Shown here: positions 46,422 through 53,307 of the stretch, piece by piece
How the letters are laid out: each line of letters begins with the position of its first letter
How positions within the stretch are numbered: the first letter of the stretch is position 1
From: an uncultured Bacteroidota bacterium
GTDB taxonomy: Bacteria; Bacteroidota; Bacteroidia; B-17B0; Aurantibacillaceae
NCBI GenBank assembly: GCA_937873155.1
Contig: CALMVZ010000013.1
Coordinates: 186,001 to 250,000 of the forward strand
Reading direction: 5' to 3'
Length of the DNA stretch: 64,000 nucleotides
The notes under the pieces: model-generated
Databases searched by the model: none
Seen by the model: only the letters and a program-made list of their open reading frames with translations
What the model was told of the DNA's origin: nothing
Position numbers and translations under genes: made by a program

Positions 46422-46486
46422 TGGTAGCGGGAGGATGATTCGAACATCCGCCCTTCCTTTTTAGGGAAGGGTATGAGCCCAACGAG
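46422..46486 (-). pseudogene. partial initiator tRNA copy B
   Basis: Same as copy A, 356 bases away, with the palindrome at 46451-46471. It serves as the 3' end of the copy B nuclease gene and is followed by cassette A. Confidence 0.8.
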
Positions 46487-46736
46487 TGATATATTCTTTT
46501 ATTAATTCTTGTTTCTTATTTGAACCTCTTCCTGACTTGTAATATTTTTCTTTCTTTAATGCTTCGTCTTTTGTTTCGTAAAACTCCACATGAATCACAC
46601 GCCAAGGTCTATAAAGCCTCGTGCTATCTTTTCCATAGAAATTATGAGAATAGAACCTCTCTATCAGATTAGAGGTGAATCCAGTATAATTCCTTTTGCT
46701 TCTATTAGAGTAGAGAATATAAACTACATATTCCAT
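46461..46736 (-). CDS. GIY-YIG nuclease, copy B
   Basis: Encodes a 91-residue protein identical to copy A, including the eight C-terminal residues read from the partial tRNA. It is the nearer copy to the intact tRNA, whose 3' end is 41 bases from its ATG. Identity at the DNA level implies a recent duplication or gene conversion. A longer frame starting at 46853 reads through the intact tRNA and is rejected as a start. Confidence 0.8.
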   Translation of the reverse strand: MEYVVYILYSNRSKRNYTGFTSNLIERFYSHNFYGKDSTRLYRPWRVIHVEFYETKDEALKKEKYYKSGRGSNKKQELIKEYITRWAHTLP

Positions 46737-46740
46737 AAAA

Positions 46741-46775
46741 TAAAAAATCCGAGTCGTTTTAGACCCGGATTCTTC
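46741..46775 (-). terminator. terminator-like hairpin of cassette B
   Basis: Same hairpin as at 46385, here directly after the CCA of the intact tRNA. It probably terminates the tRNA transcript. Confidence 0.65.
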
Positions 46776-46777
46776 TT

Positions 46778-46852
<75 letters not shown>

Positions 46853-46994
46853 CTATTTCATTGAGGTGAAACGTTCTTGCTTCTGCTTCACTTCTATATT
46901 TTTACTTTCAAAGGGATGTTTTGTTTGAAAGATACAAGCTACTTAATTCGGTGGCAAAGATATATTTACTTTCTTTGTAAACAAAATAAATCTT

Positions 46995-47885
46995 ATTAAC
47001 ATCGCTGAAACCCCTCATAAATCAGGCTTTGTAAGCATAATTGGTTGTCCGAATGTTGGCAAATCCACGCTTATGAATGCTCTTGTCGGTGAACGCCTGA
47101 GTATCATTACTTCTAAAGCGCAAACCACTCGTCACCGAATTATGGGCATAGTCAGCGGAGATAATTACCAGATCGTTTTTTCTGATACACCGGGTATTTT
47201 AAAACCAATGTATAAACTGCAGGAAAAAATGATGCAGTTTGTGATAGGGGCTTTATCGGATGCTGATGTGTTCTTATTAATTACCGATGTATTCGAAGAT
47301 ATTCAGCTTGAACCAGAGTACATTGAGAAATTAAAAAACACAAAGATCCCTGTTCTTTTATTGATCAATAAGATCGATGCAGCTACTCAAAAGAAAGTGG
47401 AACAAAAAGCGGCAGAATGGAAAGTAAAATTACCTAATGCACAAATCCTTGCTATATCAGCGATCGAAAAATTCAACCTTGATCAGATAATGAAAAAGAT
47501 CATTGAACTGCTACCGCAAGGCGAATCATATTATGATAAAGATACCTTAACTGATAAGTCGGAACGCTTTTTTGTAAGTGAGATCATCCGTGAAAAGATA
47601 CTTTTACAATACAACAAAGAAATACCATATAGTGTTGAAGTTCTGATCAATTCATTCAAAGATTCTCCCGAAATCCTGAAGATCCAGGCTGATATTATTG
47701 TTGAACGCGATAGTCAGAAAGGTATAATCATCGGTCACCAGGGCGAAGCTTTAAAAAAGCTTGGCACCAAAGCGCGTGAAGAAGCCGAAAAATTCTTTAA
47801 TAAAAAGATCTATTTAGAACTTTTTGTGAAAGTAGATAAGGATTGGCGCAGCAATGATAACCGTTTAAAGAATTTCGGTTACTAA
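46995..47885 (+). CDS. era: GTPase Era, non-canonical start
   Basis: Binds 16S rRNA and is needed for 30S assembly. G1 GCPNVGKST, then TTRHRIMGI, G3 DTPGI, G4 NKID and the C-terminal KH domain (IIVERDSQKGIIIGHQGEALKKLGTKARE) are all clear, ending in RLKNFGY. The first ATG (47073) lies after G1 and would destroy the GTPase. The frame is open from a stop at 46944 with no ATG, GTG or TTG before G1, so translation must begin at ATT (46995, used here), ATC (47001) or ATA (46986). From 46995 the length is 296, normal for Era. Confidence 0.85.
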   Translation: MNIAETPHKSGFVSIIGCPNVGKSTLMNALVGERLSIITSKAQTTRHRIMGIVSGDNYQIVFSDTPGILKPMYKLQEKMMQFVIGALSDADVFLLITDVFEDIQLEPEYIEKLKNTKIPVLLLINKIDAATQKKVEQKAAEWKVKLPNAQILAISAIEKFNLDQIMKKIIELLPQGESYYDKDTLTDKSERFFVSEIIREKILLQYNKEIPYSVEVLINSFKDSPEILKIQADIIVERDSQKGIIIGHQGEALKKLGTKAREEAEKFFNKKIYLELFVKVDKDWRSNDNRLKNFGY

Positions 47886-48005
47886 TTCCTCACTCAATTC
47901 TTCGAGCAAGAAAAAGATACATTCTAGTAAGTGAAATGATCTGTTTTCCTTTTCCGGCCTTTTTTAATGAATACAATTATCAACTGTGCTTTGCAGGTTG
48001 ATGCT

Positions 48006-48263
48006 TCAGGCAGCTACACCAAACAACATATTTCTTTTTTCAATTTCATGTAATTTGGCTTTATTTAGTCTATAGCCCCGTTTATAAGGAAGAATGTCAA
48101 GTATCTTTCCTTCTTTAGTAGTGAGTTCAACAAAAAATCCTTCCAGGTAGTATACAAATACCATTTGGTCTTTGTCAGCGAATTTTTCCAGGAAGAGTCC
48201 TTCTTCTTTTAACAGTCGTTCTTTTTCCGCTTCCGGTAATTTGGCGTAATCATACAGTGTCAT
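48006..48263 (-). CDS. hypothetical small protein
   Basis: 85 residues, no signal or membrane segment. MTLYDYAKLPEAEKERLLKEEGLFLEKFADKDQMVFVYYLEGFFVEL looks like a compact helix-then-strand fold. I recognise no family. It stands alone, with 120 bases to era and 215 to the next gene. Confidence 0.6.
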   Translation of the reverse strand: MTLYDYAKLPEAEKERLLKEEGLFLEKFADKDQMVFVYYLEGFFVELTTKEGKILDILPYKRGYRLNKAKLHEIEKRNMLFGVAA

Positions 48264-48478
48264 GTTTTAAGTTTTATATGTACAAATATCCGGAGGGAGT
48301 GAGGCGTGAACAATCCACATCGGTCACTTAGGTTGCAGGTGTAAGATTTTCGGATTAATCGGGAATTTCTAAAAATGAGAATATAAACTTTTACGAAAAT
48401 CTTACATCGGTAATGAAAGACAGGGGTGTGAATTTTAAACGGTTCACGTTAGCCGTTACTTTGATAAAAATCTTAAAC

Positions 48479-49165
48479 ATGAAAAAACAGATATCTATCA
48501 CATTATTTCTGATACTTATAATAGTATGCGTTTGTCCGAATTTGAAAGCCCAGCTTTGTACAAGTATGATGAATGCGAAAGTTATGAAACCAACTTTTAT
48601 TCAGAAAGAAGAAAAGAAATCCCCGTCGGTAAAGATCGGCTTGGGCTTAGAGACCTATGTTGCAGGAAATGCACTTGGTACTTTTTACTCAGCACGCTTT
48701 AATATATCAAAAGGCAGATCGGTGTTCGGAATTGGCCCATGCCTTCAAAAGCGTTCAATGGCTTTTAATGGTGTTAAGGTGTCTTATTCCCGTTTATTAT
48801 CAGGCGGACTCGATCGTTATGATGCTGATGAGTTAAAAAATATAAAAGAGGAGCGGGAAGACCTGTTAGAATTAAGAATGCTTTGTTATTTCCAATATAC
48901 GAATGCAGCGCAGTTAAGTTATAAAGCTTCACGTGTAGAAACAATAACTAATAAGGAGAGTAATATTAATTTCAACGAGTTCCGTACTTCAACTATAGAA
49001 GGTGCCTTGTGTGCTGAGCTTGATGTAAATCTGACCTGGTTAAAGATCCGGAATTACATGGGCTTTACTACTTATTATCATTTCGATTATACAACTGCTA
49101 TGTACCGTCCGAAATGCTCACCGGCATTGGTTTTTGGAACAGGGATAATAATCCCAAGTTTTTAG
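48479..49165 (+). CDS. hypothetical outer-membrane protein
   Basis: 228 residues from the ATG at 48479, which begins the signal peptide KKQISITLFLILIIVCVCPNLKA; an in-frame ATG at 48413 would add a non-hydrophobic lead and is less likely. The body has alternating strands with GLGLETYVAGNALGTFYSARFNISKGRSVFGIGPCL and ends ALVFGTGIIIPSF, a pattern of small outer-membrane barrels with an aromatic C-terminus. Convergent with the PAS gene, overlapping by 4 bases. Confidence 0.6.
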   Translation: MKKQISITLFLILIIVCVCPNLKAQLCTSMMNAKVMKPTFIQKEEKKSPSVKIGLGLETYVAGNALGTFYSARFNISKGRSVFGIGPCLQKRSMAFNGVKVSYSRLLSGGLDRYDADELKNIKEEREDLLELRMLCYFQYTNAAQLSYKASRVETITNKESNINFNEFRTSTIEGALCAELDVNLTWLKIRNYMGFTTYYHFDYTTAMYRPKCSPALVFGTGIIIPSF

Positions 49166-50049
49166 TTCTGAGGTTTTTGCTTATTCATCAATTTCTGAAT
49201 AAGTTCATACTTTTTGGTAATATCGCGGATAGTGCCTTTTATAAGGGAACGAGTCCCGTTCTCAAGTTCTACTATAGCTCGGGTCCAGATCCTTTTAGTT
49301 TTTCCATTCTTAATATAAGAATATTCCAATTCAATTTTTCCTCCATGCTTCAAGGCATGGTCAATGGTCGAAATAACATGTCCTTTATCATCAGGATGAA
49401 TGGCATTCGTGAAATTTTCCCTATCGCTTTGCGGATCATCCAATTCGAGTATTTTTAAATATTGGGATGTGAATTGGGATTTGGAGCGGTCTTTATAATC
49501 GATATAGAACCAGCCGATCTCAGCCAATTCCTGCGCCTCTAATAATAATTCATTTTGGTACGCTAATTTCTCCTGTTGCATTTTGAGGTAAATGTTGTAA
49601 GTGACCAATTCTTCTTGTGTAGTATAAACATCCATTTCAGCTATGATGGATTTCTGCAACTCCACATTTTTTGTATAACCATATAAAAAGTAAGCAAATG
49701 TTTTACGACGAAGATAAAAGGCGAGGGTAAGGTCTTCAGCCATTATTTCATCTTTATCAATTACGCCTAATTTGTTGTCAATCCAATTCTTTAAATTGGC
49801 TTCAATATGTTCGCTTATTTCATTCTTCGATAACTTTTCCAATAGTTGCCTGGAGGATTCCAGGGTAAGTGCGACTAATTGTTCTTCCGATAATTTTTTC
49901 AACGGTTTCAGTAGTGGAAGATTTGCTTCACGGCAAAATCGGATGTTCACTGTGGTAAATTCCTTTAAATGATACTGTAAAATATATTCCGAGAACTTGG
50001 GAATATATTTGAATTTAAAAATGGTGTGATCAACTGTAAAATCTATCAT
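49162..50049 (-). CDS. PAS-domain sensor protein without an output domain
   Basis: 295 residues. The N-terminal 130 residues are helical (LSEEQLVALTLESSRQLLEKLSKNEISEHIEANLKNWI), like RsbRD- or kinase-type N-terminal domains. A helical linker follows, then a PAS fold-3 domain (AEIGWFYIDYKDRSKSQFTSQYLKILELDD ... KGTIRDITKKYE). The protein ends there, with no kinase, cyclase or DNA-binding domain, so it must signal through a partner. It has a TTTG-N20-TAAGATTG promoter with the MarR-type dyad overlapping the -33 box. Confidence 0.75.
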   Translation of the reverse strand: MIDFTVDHTIFKFKYIPKFSEYILQYHLKEFTTVNIRFCREANLPLLKPLKKLSEEQLVALTLESSRQLLEKLSKNEISEHIEANLKNWIDNKLGVIDKDEIMAEDLTLAFYLRRKTFAYFLYGYTKNVELQKSIIAEMDVYTTQEELVTYNIYLKMQQEKLAYQNELLLEAQELAEIGWFYIDYKDRSKSQFTSQYLKILELDDPQSDRENFTNAIHPDDKGHVISTIDHALKHGGKIELEYSYIKNGKTKRIWTRAIVELENGTRSLIKGTIRDITKKYELIQKLMNKQKPQN

Positions 50050-50078
50050 CGGCTGTTTTCTAAATATTACTTAGAATG

Positions 50079-50110
50079 CAATCTTACTAATGAACTGTTG
50101 GTGCAACAAA
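50079..50110 (-). promoter_or_regulatory. promoter of the PAS gene
   Basis: Minus strand: TTTG (50107-50110), 20 bases, TAAGATTG (50079-50086), one mismatch to TANNTTTG. It lies 30-60 bases before the PAS start at 50049. Confidence 0.6.
50098..50109. promoter_or_regulatory. candidate MarR operator at the PAS promoter
   Basis: TTGGTGCAACAA, a near-dyad of form TTGnTGCAnCAA. It overlaps the -33 box of the PAS promoter. The same 12 bases in inverted orientation lie upstream of the marR-type gene. Confidence 0.55.
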
Positions 50111-50171
50111 TGTAAAAAAGAATTTCATTAAAAGTAAAATTTTTCCGGAAAATGAGTGGTAGTCGGGGGAA

Positions 50172-50636
50172 TCAGTGCTCTTTACGGAGTTTTACCAGGT
50201 ATTTTATAAAAGCCCTTGATTCTGAAAGGGTAGTACCTGAAGTATACTCCTTGAACCGGGGGTCGGAATCCATTTTATTAATGGTTTTTAATCCTTTTGC
50301 TGAGATCTTAATAGAAACTTTGCGATTATTTTTTTCATTAAGCACTTTTTCCACAAAGCCTTTTTCTTTTAAACGAGTAACAGTTCTTGATACATCTGAA
50401 CCTGGTTCCAATACCATTGCTTTTATTTCCTCGAGAGAAACTGCCCCCGGATGAAAGTGGGCGATGATCCCGAGAACATTGGATTGCGTGAAGGTGAGAT
50501 TGTAATTGTCAAGGATCTTTTTATAGTTATCTAAAAGAAAATAATGTGTATAATGAAGATTACTTAATATCTTACCATAATCTTTTACCGGATCTTCAAT
50601 GCTTTTAATATAATCGAAAAGTTCTTTTCGTGTCAT
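50172..50636 (-). CDS. MarR-family transcriptional regulator
   Basis: 154 residues, winged helix-turn-helix: LDNYNLTFTQSNVLGIIAHFHPGAVSLEEIKAMVLEPGSDVSRTVTRLKEKGFVEKVLNEKNNRKVSIKISAKGLKTI, where DVSRTVTRLKEKGFVEK is the recognition helix and wing. Members bind dyad operators near their own gene and respond to a small ligand. It lies upstream of the PAS gene on the same strand, 122 bases away, with a matching candidate operator before each. Confidence 0.9.
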   Translation of the reverse strand: MTRKELFDYIKSIEDPVKDYGKILSNLHYTHYFLLDNYKKILDNYNLTFTQSNVLGIIAHFHPGAVSLEEIKAMVLEPGSDVSRTVTRLKEKGFVEKVLNEKNNRKVSIKISAKGLKTINKMDSDPRFKEYTSGTTLSESRAFIKYLVKLRKEH

Positions 50637-50676
50637 TCAGAACAAAAATAATAATATTGGAAGCAATATGGTATTG

Positions 50677-50688
50677 TTGTTGCACCAA
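50677..50688. promoter_or_regulatory. candidate MarR operator upstream of marR-type gene
   Basis: TTGTTGCACCAA, the reverse complement of the element at 50098, 41 bases before the regulator start. This fits autoregulation. Confidence 0.55.
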
Positions 50689-50724
50689 ACGTTATTTATT
50701 CGACAAATAGATGGTTTTAACAAA

Positions 50725-51111
50725 TTATTCTAGGGGTAAAGATAATAGCCAGTCAATAGCATCTTCTTCATTCACAAAGACACGGAAGGGATGTTTAGGT
50801 TTATTGAATGTATTCAGAAAATCTATAGCGAATTTGTACATATTGTTCTTTACAATTGCTGCAGTACCCCGGAACAAAGGCATGTTCTTCATATCTGAAA
50901 GTACACGTTTACCTTCAGTGGTCACATTAATATCTGCCATTCGTACATCTGATAAGGTAACATACGGCTTATGACCACTTATTTTTTCTGCAGCAGCAAT
51001 TAATTCACGTATCTCAGGAAATCCTAATTCAACTTTTCCTTCTTTATACCTGAAAAACACTATAGGTTCTGTATAGGTAATAGTAACATATGAAAGTTCA
51101 ATTTCATTCAT
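50725..51111 (-). CDS. STAS/SpoIIAA-like protein
   Basis: 128 residues. EGKVELGFPEIRELIAAAEKISGHKPYVTLSDVRMADINVTTEGKRVLSDM and PFRVFVNEEDAIDWLLSL give an alternating strand-helix order resembling the SpoIIAA-like STAS fold (DUF7793 type). The Ser that is phosphorylated in true anti-anti-sigma factors cannot be assigned. Same strand as the MarR and PAS genes but with 88 bases between, so co-regulation is possible rather than shown. Confidence 0.6.
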   Translation of the reverse strand: MNEIELSYVTITYTEPIVFFRYKEGKVELGFPEIRELIAAAEKISGHKPYVTLSDVRMADINVTTEGKRVLSDMKNMPLFRGTAAIVKNNMYKFAIDFLNTFNKPKHPFRVFVNEEDAIDWLLSLPLE

Positions 51112-51328
51112 AAAAACTTTAACTGAGAATGTAAAAACAATTACAAAAATAATATTTTAATCGGATCTTCGTTGCAGTTCATTTTAATAGTGATAAAATA
51201 TATTTCATTTTGAGAATGCAGGATTGGTTATTCAACCTGTTATTTCCCTAACAAAAGTTAATTCTGTTATTATAGCTATCCTTCAGTTCACCTTAACGAA
51301 AACACAAGTAAAGGGTAAAATCCGGCTT

Positions 51329-51336
51329 TAACTTTG
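51329..51336 (+). promoter_or_regulatory. candidate -7 box of DUF305-like gene
   Basis: TAACTTTG is a full match to TANNTTTG and lies 28 bases before the ATG at 51365. No clear -33 TTTG is seen. Confidence 0.4.
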
Positions 51337-51364
51337 TACCATGAACGTTTAAAATTGTGAAATC

Positions 51365-52090
51365 ATGGAAAAGAGGAGAAGTATCAAACAGTATGTAAAT
51401 TTCTTTAAGAGAAAAAAAGAATTCAGAATGACAGTATTTTATTCTGTAGCTTATTTTATATTCATCACCGCATTGTTATTATTCAGTACCAAAGCCGGAG
51501 CTCAAACACCTAACCTGGTAATAAAAGGCGCTAATCCTGCCAAAGAAAATTTTATTCAGCCAATGAGCTCGATGATGGACAGGATCTATACTTTAAAAAT
51601 GACCGACGATTTTGATAAAGATTATGCTGCTATCATGCAGGAATTTCAGCGCGGTGGTATTGGCCTTTGTAAGATCTATCAAATGGCAGGTAGTGATCCT
51701 GTTTTAGAGGAAAATGCTAAAGTGAGCGCTGTCGAAATGAAAGAACATGAAAAGCATATGAGGTCTTACAGCAGCAAAGATAAAATTTCAGGTAATCACA
51801 GTGAAGGGCATAACATTATTATGTCAACCCTGAATAAAATGATGACAGAAATGAAACATAGTGCCCAAACAGGAAAGGTGGAACAGGATTTTGCTACGGC
51901 AATGGTGATCTATAATTGGGCGGGATCAGAATTAGCGAAAGCTGAGTTGAGATATGGTGAGAACTGCGATCTGAAACAAAGATCAGGACAAATGTTCGAG
52001 GAATTTGTGAGCAATCAGAATGTGATGTTGAATTGGATGGGCGGGAATTGTTGTACTAACGGAAGTTGCAGCAGCACGGCGAATAAATAG
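51365..52090 (+). CDS. DUF305-like exported protein lacking the usual histidines
   Basis: 241 residues. A basic N-terminus and one hydrophobic segment (FYSVAYFIFITALLLFSTKAGAQ) give a signal peptide; an ATG at 51428 is an alternative start. The helical repeats match DUF305 (ferritin-like): FDKDYAAIMQEFQRGGIGLCKIYQMAGSDPVL and EQDFATAMVIYNWAGSELAKAELRYG. In the family these read 'MxxHHQGAI', so the metal-binding His pairs are replaced here by EFQ and YNW. The tail is CCTNGSC. The fold is inferred; activity may be lost or changed. Confidence 0.75.
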   Translation: MEKRRSIKQYVNFFKRKKEFRMTVFYSVAYFIFITALLLFSTKAGAQTPNLVIKGANPAKENFIQPMSSMMDRIYTLKMTDDFDKDYAAIMQEFQRGGIGLCKIYQMAGSDPVLEENAKVSAVEMKEHEKHMRSYSSKDKISGNHSEGHNIIMSTLNKMMTEMKHSAQTGKVEQDFATAMVIYNWAGSELAKAELRYGENCDLKQRSGQMFEEFVSNQNVMLNWMGGNCCTNGSCSSTANK

Positions 52091-52210
52091 TCGATCTTGT
52101 ATAAAATACTTAAATTAATTTTCAGAAATCTACGTCTTTAGTCGTAGGTTTTCTGAAAATGTTTTTGATTAAAAATCTTGATATTTGCTTTCTGTAACCC
52201 ATTCCTTAAT

Positions 52211-53266
52211 ATGCAAAAAATTCAAAAGTGGTTTCTTGTTACTTTATTCATTTTCTTTTTTTTAGCCGGTACAAGAGAAGCCCGGTGTGACTCTGTTAAA
52301 AGCCCGAATCAAAGGAAGGAACTTAAGGAAGATCCGTTTATTGAGATGTTGGCTATACGTGCTGAGCAGGAGATCTCGAGAATGGAAATGCAAAAAGAAA
52401 GGACGTACCGTAATATTTATATTGCAGGAATATCTGTATTAATTGGTTTCGTATTCTTTATTTACCGCAATAACCGGTTGAATAAAAAACTGAATCAAAA
52501 ATTAGGTAAAGAGGTAAAGGAACGGACTCATGCTTTACAAAGTATCGCAGATAAGTTGATGAAGTCAGAAAAACGTCTTCTTGAAACAAACAAGGAACTT
52601 GAATCTTTTATCTACAGGACTTCCCACGATCTTAAAGGCCCTCTTTCTTCTGCGAAGGGCCTTGTGAATTTAGCAATGAGCTCGACCAAGCCGGATGAAG
52701 TGTGGGAATATCTCCGATTGATCAGAAGTTCCATTGATAAATTGGATGGCATTCTCATAACTTTATATGAAGTCACGGTCATAAGAAAAGGAGTGGTTGT
52801 TTTAAAAGAAGTCAGCCTTCCTGAACTGATAGATAGGTTGGTCCAAAATCTAAGCAGCGAGATCAACTATGATAGAATGAAATTCTGTATTGAGAATGAT
52901 CTGGACGAAGCATTTATTTCCGACGAACTGTTAACAGAAACTATCTTAAGAAATATTTTGCAAAACACAGTGAAGTACAGTCAGCTTGGTATTTCAGATC
53001 CTCGTGTGAACATTAAAATCGGGAAAGAGGACTCCTATTATACAATAACAGTTGAGGATAACGGGATAGGTATACGGGATGAATTCAAGGAAAAGATATT
53101 CGAGCCTTTCGTACGCGCGAATGATTCGGCAAAGGGAACAGGATTAGGTTTATATATTGTGACAAACGCACTTGATAAATTAGGCGGTAAAATAGAATTG
53201 GTGAGATCAGCACCATATAAAGGTTCGGTCTTTAAATTATATTTTCGAAAGCAGCAGGCAGCATAA
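52211..53266 (+). CDS. sensor histidine kinase
   Basis: 351 residues from the ATG at 52211; the first hydrophobic segment (FLVTLFIFFFLAG) begins just after it. A second membrane helix (IYIAGISVLIGFVFFIY, about 75-92) precedes a coiled coil and the dimerisation box ESFIYRTSHDLKGPLSSAKG with the phospho-acceptor His. The catalytic domain shows NILQNTVKYSQ (N box), VEDNGIGI, KEKIFEPFVRA and KGTGLGLYIVTNAL. No response regulator is adjacent. The short periplasmic part has no recognised sensor. Confidence 0.92.
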   Translation: MQKIQKWFLVTLFIFFFLAGTREARCDSVKSPNQRKELKEDPFIEMLAIRAEQEISRMEMQKERTYRNIYIAGISVLIGFVFFIYRNNRLNKKLNQKLGKEVKERTHALQSIADKLMKSEKRLLETNKELESFIYRTSHDLKGPLSSAKGLVNLAMSSTKPDEVWEYLRLIRSSIDKLDGILITLYEVTVIRKGVVVLKEVSLPELIDRLVQNLSSEINYDRMKFCIENDLDEAFISDELLTETILRNILQNTVKYSQLGISDPRVNIKIGKEDSYYTITVEDNGIGIRDEFKEKIFEPFVRANDSAKGTGLGLYIVTNALDKLGGKIELVRSAPYKGSVFKLYFRKQQAA

Positions 53267-53267
53267 A

Positions 53268-53293
53268 AAAAGGCACCCGGGAAGGTGCCTTTA
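53268..53293. terminator. bidirectional terminator
   Basis: The stem AAAAGGCACC/GGTGCCTTTA with a 6-base loop lies between the convergent kinase and propeller genes and can serve both. Confidence 0.85.
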
Positions 53294-53307
53294 TCTGCGA
53301 AGAAATT

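Larger units (their letters stand above)
46066..46777 (-). mobile_element. tandem pair of 356-bp tRNA/GIY-YIG cassettes
   Basis: Two direct copies of one unit, 46066-46421 and 46422-46777, which I read as identical. The tRNA 3' end TGGTAGCGGGAGGATGATTC recurs at 46066, 46422 and 46778, exactly 356 apart. In transcription order each unit has a terminator-like hairpin, a GIY-YIG nuclease gene and a partial initiator-tRNA copy ending in CCA. They lie directly downstream of the intact tRNA. I infer a compact mobile cassette that enters the tRNA gene and leaves a working copy; no transposase or integrase is present. Confidence 0.65.

Noticed and set aside
46105-46482. 125-residue version of GIY-YIG copy A
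   Set aside because: The extra N-terminus reads through partial tRNA copy B and a hairpin.
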